43,527 nt of DNA, from positions 1-43,527 of the forward strand of contig CAZICK010000027.1 of NCBI GenBank assembly GCA_964537505.1. The letters run 5' to 3'. This DNA is from DAINBT01 sp036732785 (GTDB lineage: Bacteria > Planctomycetota > Phycisphaerae > Sedimentisphaerales > SM23-30). The position numbers and the translations under genes are program-made. How positions within the stretch are numbered: position 1 is the stretch's first letter; each line of letters begins with the position of its first letter. A model generated the notes under the pieces. It was given only the letters and a program-made list of their open reading frames with translations, made no database searches and was not told where the DNA came from. Of this stretch, positions 7,508 through 16,197 are shown piece after piece.

Positions 7508-9064
7508 TCAAAACTCGCAGCTAACGGAACTGCCGCGGGGATTGATAGCGTTGAAATTGATTTGGTCGTTGCCGAAAGAATAGTTTCCCGTAATGCTGAT
7601 TGTTTTTTTGTGTTCCTGTTCAAGCTCGTGAATAGTAGTACGTTTTTTGTTCTGCAGAAAGGCGGCTACCTGCGGTGAGACCTCGATCTCGATGGCGGCA
7701 ATGGTTTTCTTTTCAATGTTAAACTGGATGCGTCGCATGATCTCGATGGACATACTTTCGGGTGTTTTGATCAGGCCGGAACCACCGCAATGAGGGCAAT
7801 CCATATAGGTACTGCTCTTGAGAGAAGGACGCACTCGCTGGCGGGTCATTTCGATAATGCCAAACTGGCTAATGCGTAATATTTTAGTGCGTGCCCGGTC
7901 ACTGCCGACCGCCAGTCGCAGGGCTCTTTCGACATCCTTGCGGTGCTTCTCTGTCAGCATATCGATAAAGTCGATAATAATAACCCCGCCAAGATCGCGC
8001 AGACGAAGTTGCCGGGCGATTTCCGGAGCGGCTTCCATATTGATCTTATAGGCGGTATCTTCGGCGTTTTCGTGGACGCGGTATTTGCCGCTGTTAACGT
8101 CGATGGCGACCAAGGCTTCAGTGGAATCGATGATCAGAGAACCGCCGATTTTGAGCGGAACATGGCGGGCCTGGATTCTTTCGATCTCCCTTTCCAGATC
8201 GTACTTGGTGAACAGCGGTACTTTATCGTCGTAAAGAGTGACTCGGCTGCGCGAACGTGGCATGGCAATGTGAAGAAAATCACGCATCTTTCTACAGGTG
8301 GGCTCCGAATCGCAAATAATACGCTCGACGCTGCTGTTAAAAATATCACGAACCGTACGAGTGACCAGATCGGACTCCTGATACAATTCTGTGGGAGCCG
8401 GTTCGTTTTTTATCCGTTTGGAAACGACTTTCCAGAGCCGATCCAGATAGTTGAGGTCTTGCTGGATATCGCGTTTGCTGCGATCGAGACCGGCGGTACG
8501 AATTATAAAGCCCATGTCCTTGGGCGGTTTGAGTTGGTTGAGTATTTCACGCAAGCGGGCGCGGGAATCGTCGTCCTCGATCTTACGGGAGACCCCGGTG
8601 CGATTCATGCCGGGCATAAGCACGAGATAACGTCCCGGAATCGAAAGATAAGTGGTCAAAGTGGGGCCTTTAGTGCCGATGCCTTCCTTGATGACCTGTA
8701 CTATGACTTCCTGACCGCGCCTAAGACAATCCTGTATGGGGGGCCGTTCACACCGGGGACGTTTTCTGCCGACGCGCTCTTTGTGAGAGTTTTTCAGGTT
8801 TTTTTGCTCCAGATAAGAAGACTGGACGTCGCTGATGTGCAGAAAACCGTTTTTGCCGATCCCAAAATCCACAAAACACGCCTGAATACTTGGTTCGACA
8901 TTGGTAATGAGTCCCTTGTAAATGTTACCGACGTGACTGATTTCACTGGCTCGCTCAATGTAGAGTTCTTCGAGTTTGTTGTTCTCCATGAGAGCGATGC
9001 GGCATTCCTCTTCCTCAACGATGTTAACGAGCATTTCTCTTGCCAAAATATGTTTCCCTTTCAA
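7508..9064 (-). CDS. rng: Ribonuclease E/G family endoribonuclease
   Basis: This 518-residue enzyme cleaves single-stranded RNA and acts in rRNA maturation and mRNA decay. The N-terminal S1 domain (about 40-135) contains an insert of about 25 basic residues. The catalytic metal ligands are Asp322 (IDVNSG) and Asp365 (IIDFIDM), and the zinc-link Cys423 and Cys426 (CPHCGG) join subunits. It lacks the long degradosome scaffold of E. coli RNase E, so it is RNase G-sized. The start is ambiguous. The longer form begins with TTG at 9064; ATG at 9034 gives MLVNIVEEEECRIA, which matches E. coli family members from their first residue. It lies 108 bases after the DUF2344 gene, a pairing that recurs in other bacteria. 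Confidence 0.95.
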   Translation of the reverse strand: MKGKHILAREMLVNIVEEEECRIALMENNKLEELYIERASEISHVGNIYKGLITNVEPSIQACFVDFGIGKNGFLHISDVQSSYLEQKNLKNSHKERVGRKRPRCERPPIQDCLRRGQEVIVQVIKEGIGTKGPTLTTYLSIPGRYLVLMPGMNRTGVSRKIEDDDSRARLREILNQLKPPKDMGFIIRTAGLDRSKRDIQQDLNYLDRLWKVVSKRIKNEPAPTELYQESDLVTRTVRDIFNSSVERIICDSEPTCRKMRDFLHIAMPRSRSRVTLYDDKVPLFTKYDLEREIERIQARHVPLKIGGSLIIDSTEALVAIDVNSGKYRVHENAEDTAYKINMEAAPEIARQLRLRDLGGVIIIDFIDMLTEKHRKDVERALRLAVGSDRARTKILRISQFGIIEMTRQRVRPSLKSSTYMDCPHCGGSGLIKTPESMSIEIMRRIQFNIEKKTIAAIEIEVSPQVAAFLQNKKRTTIHELEQEHKKTISITGNYSFGNDQINFNAINPRGSSVSCEF

Positions 9065-9172
9065 CTATCAGAGGGCAACCGGCAGAATAAGTGCCGAATT
9101 GCAGCTTTATGTTTATATTTTTTATTTTTGTTTTGGTAATCCTAAGCCACAGGGCCAAGGACGACCCGTCGG

Positions 9173-9838
9173 CTAATTTGCCAGATCGAGTTCGGGTGGA
9201 TAACCTGTATCACTACGATCGATTTCACGTACCATTTGAGGCTCGTCCAGATCGAGCGCGTTGAGAAGCTCGTCAATACGAGCCGTTCCGGATGAATCAA
9301 TGTTTATGGTGAAGCGTAAAATATCATTTTCCATATCAAGTTGTTTTACGTACGAGCGAAGGTTGAGATTACGTTCGGGATGTCGGCCCCTGGCTCTGCG
9401 CCACACGGGCCAGACGCTTGCCTGCAGAAACTGCGACAGGCGCCGAGTCAAAGCACTGCGGTCAACCTGACTGCTTAAGCTGACTACATAACTGGCCCAA
9501 CACGGCCCAGGGGTAATCCGACCCGGTACATATTCGGCGGAAATAATTTCAAGGCCCATGGGTAGCTGCTTTTGCAGTTGACGGATAAAATCATTTACTT
9601 CACAACGATGCTGCAGTTGAATTATTAACAGTTCTTTTTGCGAGGTCATGGACACACTGCGGGGCAGAGGCAGCGACAAAAGCAGATGAGGATTGAACCC
9701 CTGACTGTAACTGACCGGTATCCCGGCGCGGACAAAGGCCCTTTGCCAAAGCCTGATTGTGTCACGATGAGAGAGAAACCGGAGATCTCCTCTGACAGAA
9801 AACCACAACGCTAATCTGTGTGTTTGTGTTTGTGCCAT
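9173..9838 (-). CDS. TIGR03936-like radical-SAM-linked protein (DUF2344)
   Basis: The protein has 221 residues and is recognised by its N-terminal signature: FSVRGDLRFLSHRD (13-26) followed by GIPVSYSQGFNPH (39-51). DUF2344 proteins are commonly found next to or fused with a radical SAM enzyme, and their reaction is not established. No radical SAM gene is present in this window, so the partner must be elsewhere. It lies upstream of the RNase E/G gene and is probably in the same transcript, which fits a role in RNA metabolism. ATG at 9838 is the only sensible start; no strong Shine-Dalgarno is seen. Confidence 0.85.
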   Translation of the reverse strand: MAQTQTHRLALWFSVRGDLRFLSHRDTIRLWQRAFVRAGIPVSYSQGFNPHLLLSLPLPRSVSMTSQKELLIIQLQHRCEVNDFIRQLQKQLPMGLEIISAEYVPGRITPGPCWASYVVSLSSQVDRSALTRRLSQFLQASVWPVWRRARGRHPERNLNLRSYVKQLDMENDILRFTINIDSSGTARIDELLNALDLDEPQMVREIDRSDTGYPPELDLAN

Positions 9839-9906
9839 GTTTTACATAAATTTCTCGAAAACAAATTTTTCATTTCCAGTTGAACAAATAACTGGACATG
9901 TGCTTT

Positions 9907-11649
9907 TTACCAATATTGTTCTGCCTTGATATTTCTCAACTCACCGCGTAACAGATTTATTATTTGGGCGTCGGTATCAAGTTGCAGAGCCTTGCGGGCC
10001 AATTGCCGGCATTGCTTGACAGAAACCGAACGAACGACTTTTTTGATCTCCGGAATTATCGGAGGAGCCAGAGAAAGCGTGGTAAAACCCAGACCAAGCA
10101 GCAATGCCGTATATTCGATCTCGGAAGCCATCTCGCCACAAAGACTAATGTCGATCTTGGCGCGGTTGGCGCTTTTGACCACGTGGTTAATCAGTGTCAG
10201 AACCGCCGGGTGGGTGGGACTGTACAGCGAAGCGACCTTTTCGTTCACGCGGTCAACAGCCAATGTGTATTGAATGAGATCGTTGGTTCCTATGCTGAAA
10301 AAGTCAACCTCATCGGCCAGTTCGTCGGCGGTCAGAGCGGCGGCGGGCGTTTCGATCATCACTCCGGTTGAAAGGTTCTCGTCGAATTTGATTCCCTGTT
10401 CTTCAAGGTCTTCCTTGACATCGGCGAGCACCCATTTGGCCTGGCGCAACTCCAGAAGGCTGGTTATCAGAGGGAACATTATTTTGACGTTGCCGTAAGC
10501 GCTGGCGCGCAGAATGGCCCGTATCTGCGTCTTGAACATAGACAGGTTCTGAAGACAGTAGCGGATCGAACGAAGACCAAGAAAAGGATTACGTTCCGGG
10601 ATGTGGCTTTTCTTTTGTGTAAACTTGTCGGCGCCGAGGTCCACCGTGCGGATGGTTATGGGCCGGTCACCGACAGAGCGAATAGTGTCCATGTAGGCGA
10701 CGTAATGATCTTCTTCAGTCGGTTCTTCTGCAGCGTCAAGAAAAAGAAACTCCGTACGATAAAGTCCGATACCGTCCCCCCCCTTGCTTACCATGAGATC
10801 CGCTTCGTTGGGAAACTCGATGTTTCCCAGCAGAGTAATGGTCACGCCATCGGTGGTGACAGCGGGAAGTTTCAACAGCTCGTCGAGTTCGTGCACATGC
10901 TCGACTATAGCGGCGGCATATTTGCGATACTCGTCAATAGTGGCCTGATCGGGATTGATAATTACAGTTCCGCGATTGCCATCGACAATAACAGTATCGC
11001 CGGGATTAATCTTCTCCGTAATGTTTCCCAAAGCGACGACAGCAGGAATACCAAGGCTACGGGCCACGATCGCAGTGTGCGAAGTTCTGCCGCCGGCGTC
11101 GGTTGCGATACCCTTAGCGGCGCTCTGATCAAAGGAGGCAGTCTGTGTGGGAGTCAGATCGTGTGCAACCACGATCACCGGATTACCGAGGTGCTGAAGG
11201 GTTTCACATCGCTCGCCGATGAGATGGCGAAGAAGACGTTTTTCGATGTCGTAGATATCGCTGCCTCTTTCAGAGATGTACACATCCTGAGCACGGGCGA
11301 GGTGGCGGACAATATCACGCATAACGACGGAAACGGCATATTCGGCTGTGTAACTTTTGGCGTTGATCAGATCGGCGATTTTCCGGCGCATCGTTCGATC
11401 ACGAAGAAAGTGCAAATGAACAGCGAAAATGTCTTTGATACGGCTGTCCCACAGATCGACCTGAGCGGTTTGAAGATTGCTCAATTCCTGGGTGGCATCG
11501 ACGAAGGCCCGACGCAACCGCTGTACCTCGGCTTGAACCTGAGAGCGTGGAACCATCCGTCTTGGGATACGATAATCCTCGTCATCGAGGATCACAGCGG
11601 AGTAGATAACCACTCCGGGTGATACACCAATTCCCTTAATTATTTCCAT
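9907..11649 (-). CDS. ptsI: Phosphoenolpyruvate-protein phosphotransferase (PTS enzyme I)
   Basis: Enzyme I takes phosphate from phosphoenolpyruvate and passes it to HPr. At 580 residues it has the normal full length. It has an HPr-binding N-terminal domain, the phosphohistidine loop GGRTSHTAIVAR with His191, and the PEP-binding barrel with RTE (298-300), TVDLGADK (335-342), NDL (456-458) and Cys504 in SLCGEMASE. There is no GAF domain, so it is the standard PtsI rather than PtsP form. The ATG follows the HPr stop codon with no base between, so translation is coupled. No EIIB or EIIC gene is present, suggesting regulatory rather than sugar-uptake use. Confidence 0.96.
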   Translation of the reverse strand: MEIIKGIGVSPGVVIYSAVILDDEDYRIPRRMVPRSQVQAEVQRLRRAFVDATQELSNLQTAQVDLWDSRIKDIFAVHLHFLRDRTMRRKIADLINAKSYTAEYAVSVVMRDIVRHLARAQDVYISERGSDIYDIEKRLLRHLIGERCETLQHLGNPVIVVAHDLTPTQTASFDQSAAKGIATDAGGRTSHTAIVARSLGIPAVVALGNITEKINPGDTVIVDGNRGTVIINPDQATIDEYRKYAAAIVEHVHELDELLKLPAVTTDGVTITLLGNIEFPNEADLMVSKGGDGIGLYRTEFLFLDAAEEPTEEDHYVAYMDTIRSVGDRPITIRTVDLGADKFTQKKSHIPERNPFLGLRSIRYCLQNLSMFKTQIRAILRASAYGNVKIMFPLITSLLELRQAKWVLADVKEDLEEQGIKFDENLSTGVMIETPAAALTADELADEVDFFSIGTNDLIQYTLAVDRVNEKVASLYSPTHPAVLTLINHVVKSANRAKIDISLCGEMASEIEYTALLLGLGFTTLSLAPPIIPEIKKVVRSVSVKQCRQLARKALQLDTDAQIINLLRGELRNIKAEQYW

Positions 11650-11952
11650 TTAACCTGAATTGTCAGTTGTTCCGTTTTCAATCAAGACCGCCAGGGTTTT
11701 AACTGCCTCCTCGGCATCGCTGCCGACAGCGGTGATTTTCAATTTAGTGCCCTTCGTGGCGGCCAACATGGTAACTTGCATAATACTTTTGCCATCTACG
11801 CACTGCGAACCTTTGCAGATGGTAATCTGAGACTTGAAACCGTTGGCGCATTCCACAAACTGCATGGCGGGACGCATATGCAGGCCCTCTTTGTTATGGA
11901 TTTCCACAACTCGCTCGTGACCATCGCAATTCTGTGCTGAAGACGACTTCAT
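11650..11952 (-). CDS. ptsH: HPr family phosphocarrier protein
   Basis: HPr relays phosphate from enzyme I to EIIA proteins. This one has 100 residues. His25 in GLHMRPA is the phosphoacceptor, and Ser56 in KSIMQV is at the place of the regulatory serine used by HPr kinase; no HprK gene is in this window. An N-terminal extension of about 12 polar residues makes it longer than the usual 85-90. The start is ATG at 11952, preceded by AGGA with proper spacing. It is followed directly by ptsI. A near-perfect palindrome lies upstream at 11990-12006. Confidence 0.94.
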   Translation of the reverse strand: MKSSSAQNCDGHERVVEIHNKEGLHMRPAMQFVECANGFKSQITICKGSQCVDGKSIMQVTMLAATKGTKLKITAVGSDAEEAVKTLAVLIENGTTDNSG

Positions 11953-11972
11953 TATTTTCCTTTTGCACACAC

Positions 11973-11993
11973 ACTGAATGAAAATACCAGGTA
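11973..11993. repeat. Dispersed 21-bp repeat, copy 1
   Basis: This 21-base string, which starts ACTGAATGAAAAT and ends CCAGGTA, recurs at 30729-30749 with one mismatch. It lies between the HPr and EIIA genes. Its right end overlaps the palindrome at 11990-12006. What moves or binds it is unknown. Confidence 0.6.
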
Positions 11994-12006
11994 TATAGTA
12001 TATACC
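11990..12006. promoter_or_regulatory. Operator-like palindrome between ptsN and ptsH
   Basis: GGTATATA and TATATACC form perfect 8-base arms around one central base. The site is 38 bases upstream of the HPr start and downstream of the EIIA stop. It could be a regulator site or a -10-rich promoter region for ptsH-ptsI. Function is inferred from position only. Confidence 0.4.
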
Positions 12007-12028
12007 CCATTAGGTTGGTTTGCCATGC

Positions 12029-12511
12029 TCAAAGACCACTGTCCTGATTCGCTTCATCGGCCTCCGTAATAAGATCGGCAATTGCTTCGGCAGTATCCGC
12101 CTGGCGGAGAAACCTGCGAAACCTGTCACGCTGTAAATGAGCAAACAAGTTTTCCATTGCCTCCAGGTGACGATCCGGATTGTTGGGAGGACTAAGCAAC
12201 AAAAAAACGGAATAAACCGGCGCTTTGTCAAGAGAGCAAAAATCGATCCCTTCGCTGCTGCAGCCGATGGTGCCGGTAATCTTGGTGATGCTGGAGTGCT
12301 TTATGTGGGGAACTGCTATACCTTTTCCGATACCGGTACTACCTTGAGTTTCACGCTCAATGAGCTTTCTGATAATCTCATCGGCGTGTTTCGAGGCGAC
12401 TTTGCCGGACTCTTCCAGGGACTTTACCAACTCAGCGATGGTTTCGTCCCGATTCGTGGACTTTAGCTGGGGAACTATCGATTCCGTCACGATGAAATCA
12501 CTCAATTTCAT
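12029..12511 (-). CDS. ptsN: PTS EIIA component, fructose/nitrogen (PtsN) type
   Basis: This 160-residue EIIA receives phosphate from HPr on His69 in the GIAVPHIKH block. Before it lies the conserved stretch ERETQGSTGIGKG (52-64). The single domain without EIIB or EIIC and its place beside hpf match the regulatory EIIA-Ntr group, which in Proteobacteria controls potassium transport and other targets by protein contact. ATG at 12511 follows GGAG by 8 bases, which decides the start over an upstream in-frame codon. It is 76 bases upstream of HPr. RpoN, RapZ and HprK, frequent neighbours elsewhere, are absent. Confidence 0.92.
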   Translation of the reverse strand: MKLSDFIVTESIVPQLKSTNRDETIAELVKSLEESGKVASKHADEIIRKLIERETQGSTGIGKGIAVPHIKHSSITKITGTIGCSSEGIDFCSLDKAPVYSVFLLLSPPNNPDRHLEAMENLFAHLQRDRFRRFLRQADTAEAIADLITEADEANQDSGL

Positions 12512-12744
12512 TACTATTACTCCGCTACATAAGACAATCCTGACCGCCGACGCCATCCCACAAAACCGCGCATCGGAGGCTACATTCTAACAACACTACA
12601 AGCATTGTACCAATCATCTATGGGGTTTGCAAGTCCCTGTCTGCCGTCTGCCATGCACGTTCGGCATGTCCCGATCCTGCCAGATGGAGCGTAATCGAGA
12701 GGTCAAAAAGGCCCCTGACGGGCAAAATACAGCGGTATAACTCC

Positions 12745-13107
12745 TCATTCTGGTATTTCTTCCCCGGAACTTTGGACCTCGAATGCCCCGGAGGAGGCTT
12801 CAGCCGCGCCGATCCGTCCTTTATGATTATGGGATTTCTCCTTATCTTTTTTAAGCTGACGTTCGATCTTATCGATAGCAGTGTCCAGACAGGAATAAGC
12901 ATCTTCACCAGCGTCTTTCACTACGAAACGCTGACGGTTATCAGCCTTAACTATAATTTCTACCGTGTAGGTCTTGCCTTCGTTGCAAAAAATAACTTCG
13001 ATCTCTGATACGCGGTGATACTTGCTGATACGGGAGACTTTCTTCTCGGCAAAATCGCGTAGTGGCTCGGTAATTTCCATGTGTCTTCCAGAAACTTTAA
13101 TCATCAT
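12745..13107 (-). CDS. hpf: Ribosome hibernation promoting factor, short form
   Basis: This 120-residue protein belongs to the HPF/RaiA (YfiA) family, which binds the 30S decoding site and idles ribosomes in starved cells. The first 95 residues are the conserved domain. The C-terminal tail is charged, then Ser/Glu-rich, and has no dimerisation domain of the long HPF form. The start is ATG at 13107, preceded by AAGGAG at 9 bases, the best Shine-Dalgarno of this cluster; a second ATG follows immediately. Placement upstream of ptsN resembles the hpf-ptsN order of Proteobacteria. A gap of 233 bases separates it from ptsN. Confidence 0.92.
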   Translation of the reverse strand: MMIKVSGRHMEITEPLRDFAEKKVSRISKYHRVSEIEVIFCNEGKTYTVEIIVKADNRQRFVVKDAGEDAYSCLDTAIDKIERQLKKDKEKSHNHKGRIGAAEASSGAFEVQSSGEEIPE

Positions 13108-13187
13108 CTTTTTGGTCTCCTTTATTAATGTTTCATTTCTAAGCCATCTGCAGTAATGTTCGAACAATCAACTCGACTGCGGGTTAC

Positions 13188-14042
13188 TTATTTGCTGTCA
13201 CTGACTGACGGTCCGGGGCTTAACTCGATCCTCTGTGTAGGCAAAGCCTGATGATCCGGAACAATTACCCCGCCGCTAACCACAAACCGCATAGCCTCTT
13301 CTATAGAAATCGGCAAATCAACAACATCTTCTTTCTTTACGTGTACGACATATCCCGTTATAGGTGTAGGTGAACTGGGTACGAACACAGTCAAAAACTC
13401 TTCTTTGACGGCCTGCCCTATATAACTAAAGCCGGCGCCCGTAACCAATCCCAGGGACCATATCCCCTTACGCGGATAAGGTATCGCCACTACTCGGGAA
13501 AACTCGACCTTATTCTCGCCAAACAGATAGTCTGTTACCTGCTTTATATATGGATATACCTGCTTAAAACCTGGTATCCGCTTTACCCCGGTCTCGAATA
13601 ATTGCCACAGCTTTCGACCGATATAACTGGCAAGCAATCGACCGACAATATACACCAGGATAATCGCCAAAACAAAACCGACCAGAGTTCTTGGCCCGCT
13701 TTTCCACTGCCCACGCAACTTCCAAAGTCTTATTTCGTCCCTATCCTTCTCCTTGATCTGGTCGCGCTGATATTCCGTCAGAGTGGCTGTGTCAATGCCA
13801 GGCTTCTTTTCCGTGATATATTCTGTTAATTCATCCGAATCTAAGCCGGGGTAATCGCTTGTGGTCAGAACCACCAGACGAATTACTCCTTCAGTAATAT
13901 GAACGCTTATGTTGTCCTGGATGAACTCAAAGCACTTAACCAGTAAAATTATGGTCAGTATGGTGGGCAACAACGTCGCCAGACCGCGCAAAAAGAAACG
14001 GCGAAAATCCGGCCAAAAAGTCTTTTTCGAAACCTCAGTCAC
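13188..14042 (-). CDS. DUF502 family membrane protein
   Basis: This 284-residue protein has the DUF502 pattern: an RRFFLRGLATLLP start (14-26) leading into a first membrane helix (about 20-40), a second helix (about 118-142), then the conserved GxKxxYPYIKQ-type stretch. The loop between the helices is about 75 residues, longer than usual in DUF502 and highly charged. The reaction or partner of the family is unknown. The start is GTG at 14042 with AGGTAGGA just upstream. A 22-codon reading frame with its own AGGTG precedes it (14049-14117). It lies 80 bases upstream of hpf on the same strand. Confidence 0.85.
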   Translation of the reverse strand: MTEVSKKTFWPDFRRFFLRGLATLLPTILTIILLVKCFEFIQDNISVHITEGVIRLVVLTTSDYPGLDSDELTEYITEKKPGIDTATLTEYQRDQIKEKDRDEIRLWKLRGQWKSGPRTLVGFVLAIILVYIVGRLLASYIGRKLWQLFETGVKRIPGFKQVYPYIKQVTDYLFGENKVEFSRVVAIPYPRKGIWSLGLVTGAGFSYIGQAVKEEFLTVFVPSSPTPITGYVVHVKKEDVVDLPISIEEAMRFVVSGGVIVPDHQALPTQRIELSPGPSVSDSK

Positions 14043-14048
14043 AAGGTC

Positions 14049-14117
14049 CTACCTCTCCCGCGGCCAATCGCTTGGTGCCAGCTCGTCAAACCAAAAGGTA
14101 AGGCGCTTCATTCTCAT
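14049..14117 (-). CDS. Possible 22-residue leader peptide before DUF502 gene
   Basis: This short frame starts with ATG preceded by AGGTG at 7 bases and ends at a TAG that overlaps the Shine-Dalgarno of the DUF502 gene. The peptide begins MRMKRLTFWFDELA and is rich in Trp, Phe and charged residues. Stop-to-start coupling with the next gene is the only support. Chance occurrence is quite possible. Confidence 0.25.
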   Translation of the reverse strand: MRMKRLTFWFDELAPSDWPRER

Positions 14118-14321
14118 ACGAAATCACCTGAGTCTATCGGTTCAAAGCGGTTCAGTCAACACAAAACCATCCGGCGTATAGATTATCGGACCTAACCCTA
14201 TGCTACCAATACACTTATGCAAAAAGTAGTTATGTAAGAAAGCATCGGCAGGTTCGTATGGTATGAACATATATATTGTTGTCAAAAGTCTCATAAACGT
14301 AAGGACGATTTGGCCGAACTG

Positions 14322-15074
14322 CTATCGTCGCTGACCGATCGCCCCGAGAATCGGATTGACAAAATTCGGTATAATCCGATCGTTCATTATTTCTTCGCAA
14401 AGAACGCTTTGTTTGTCATAAGACTCTATACTGGTAAAAGCGGCCGCCGGGTCCGGATACTGCCTGATGGCCAGACTCAAGCTCAGCGCATCGTCCTCCT
14501 TATATTTACCGGTGCGAATCTGATAGGCGCCGGTGCGAGATTCCAGCGATATCCTGGCCTGCAGACGACAGTCCTCGGAAAGACCGAACATGATAGAAGG
14601 ATCGAAACCCAAAGCTTTAGCGCCGGGCAGATCCAAAAGGCTGGCAAAGGGACTCTCACTGAACAATGCTTCAGCCAGTATTTCGTCGTGATTGCCCACA
14701 TAGTCGAAATCCATTCCGAACAACACATCCAGCGAATCGATATCCAGACTGTTCACACTAAGTGTATAAGGCAACAGTTCGAGAACGAAACGATGTTGCT
14801 CGTCGGGGGCTTCGAGAGTCTCGGGGTTGACATAACCACTGCAAACACGATCACGTTCGATGGTAAGCCAGCGATAAGAACCGGACTCACGATCCTCATC
14901 AAGGCAAAACTCACCTGTCTCACGCTGATAAAAGGTGTTCATCCTGGGAAACTTCCGACGAACGCACTCGAAAAAATGCAGAATCGTGTCACGTTCGTCG
15001 GGCAGCTCCAGCTCCGTATTCAAATGCATATTAACATAAAAATCGTCACATAAAGAACTGTAAGATGTAGCCAT
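14322..15074 (-). CDS. Conserved hypothetical protein
   Basis: I do not recognise a named domain in this soluble 250-residue protein. It is acidic, has no signal peptide or membrane segment, and contains recognisable blocks: YSSLCDDFYVNMHLNTELEL (5-24), CVRRKFPRMNTFYQRE near 37-52, and an MDFDY segment in the middle. The regular mix of residues, a promoter just upstream (15127-15156) and codon use like its neighbours argue for a real gene. I have an impression of similar proteins in other planctomycetes but cannot confirm it. ATG at 15074 is the first start. It stands alone between DUF502 and UppP. Confidence 0.75.
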   Translation of the reverse strand: MATSYSSLCDDFYVNMHLNTELELPDERDTILHFFECVRRKFPRMNTFYQRETGEFCLDEDRESGSYRWLTIERDRVCSGYVNPETLEAPDEQHRFVLELLPYTLSVNSLDIDSLDVLFGMDFDYVGNHDEILAEALFSESPFASLLDLPGAKALGFDPSIMFGLSEDCRLQARISLESRTGAYQIRTGKYKEDDALSLSLAIRQYPDPAAAFTSIESYDKQSVLCEEIMNDRIIPNFVNPILGAIGQRR

Positions 15075-15126
15075 GCCCTCAATCCTTATCTATCCAAATA
15101 AAAGTTTCCTGATGTCATACCCCTGG

Positions 15127-15156
15127 ATTATATACAAATTCCCTTGTCTTAGGCAA
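15127..15156 (-). promoter_or_regulatory. Sigma-70-like promoter of the conserved hypothetical gene
   Basis: Read on the minus strand, TTGCCT (15151-15156) and a perfect TATAAT (15127-15132) are 18 bases apart. The start codon follows about 50 bases later. The rest of the 276-base gap to 15350 shows nothing else I can support. Confidence 0.5.
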
Positions 15157-15350
15157 GATAAAACTCAAACTAACCGAATTTTACCATTTTTTGCCGTTCC
15201 CTCCAAAAGGTAAGCCCTTATTTTGCAATCACTTAAGAAAATCCAAATCCGTGATCATTTTACGCCGTCCGTAACCTACTGACAAACTGTCCCCCCTTTG
15301 CCTCCTTGCGCCCTTCATGGGTCCCCCCTCATGCCTTGTGCCTGTTGCCT

Positions 15351-16196
15351 TCAAACCGAGTTAAGGCCATAAAAAACGATTAAACTAATCACAGCGATCA
15401 GATAGCAGTATATCGCGAAATATTTCAGCCGGGCTTTTCTCAAGGTCCAGATCAAAAGGCTCAAAGCTGCAAAACCAACCACTGCGCTGACCACAGAACC
15501 CAGCAGAATCGGTCCCCACCCCAGCGGATCACTGATATTGTTGAAAAAACCGATCCCCTTGATCAGCAGGGCCCCGACAATGGCTGGAACGCCTATAAGA
15601 AAGCTGAACTCCCCGGCCCAGCGACGGTGCAGGCCCAGCAGAATCGCAACGCAAATCGTGGAACCGCTCCGGGAAATACCCGGAAACAAAGCCACCCCTT
15701 GGGCCAGCCCTACCAATATCGCCGCCATAATACCAAACTGTCGAAGACTACGGTGACATTTACGCCGATAATCGGTAGCTAACAGTACGCAGCCGGTAAC
15801 AATCCAGCAGACGGACACAATCCAGGGTTTTTCAAAGCCCTCCTCGACAATATCATTAAACAATACATAGAATACACCTGTGCCAAAAATGGCGACTCCA
15901 GCCAGAACCGTAAATCTGACACTGGCCGATCGCCCGTATGACAAAATTGGATGGTTCAGGTCTTTCAGGCTCCCCCCCAGATGGCTCAAATATTTTTTTA
16001 TGCTTTGACGGTAATAAACCAGGATAGCCACAACCGTACCCAGATGAACCGCCAGATCAAACAGTATCATTTCCGGTGATTCCGGGTTTAGCTCGAAAAA
16101 ATGCTGCAGAATAACCAAATGCCCGGAACTGGAAACCGGAAGAAACTCAGTCAACCCCTGAACAATACCTAACAGAACAGCTTCCAGATAACTCAT
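15351..16196 (-). CDS. uppP: Undecaprenyl-diphosphate phosphatase (UppP/BacA)
   Basis: This 281-residue membrane enzyme removes one phosphate from undecaprenyl diphosphate so the lipid carrier can be reused for peptidoglycan and other glycans. Both active-site blocks are present: GLTEFLPVSSSGH (14-26) with Glu17 and His26, and GISRSGST in the middle. Seven to eight helices are evident. The start is MSYLEAV; its ATG is one base after the stop of pgpA, so the two are translationally coupled. Pairing with pgpA joins two steps of lipid phosphate removal at the membrane. Confidence 0.95.
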   Translation of the reverse strand: MSYLEAVLLGIVQGLTEFLPVSSSGHLVILQHFFELNPESPEMILFDLAVHLGTVVAILVYYRQSIKKYLSHLGGSLKDLNHPILSYGRSASVRFTVLAGVAIFGTGVFYVLFNDIVEEGFEKPWIVSVCWIVTGCVLLATDYRRKCHRSLRQFGIMAAILVGLAQGVALFPGISRSGSTICVAILLGLHRRWAGEFSFLIGVPAIVGALLIKGIGFFNNISDPLGWGPILLGSVVSAVVGFAALSLLIWTLRKARLKYFAIYCYLIAVISLIVFYGLNSV

Positions 16197-16197
16197 T

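Noticed and set aside
14310..15053. Long open frame of 247 codons on the plus strand
   Set aside because: It is a mirror of the minus-strand conserved gene at 14322-15074, which has a promoter and better protein composition.
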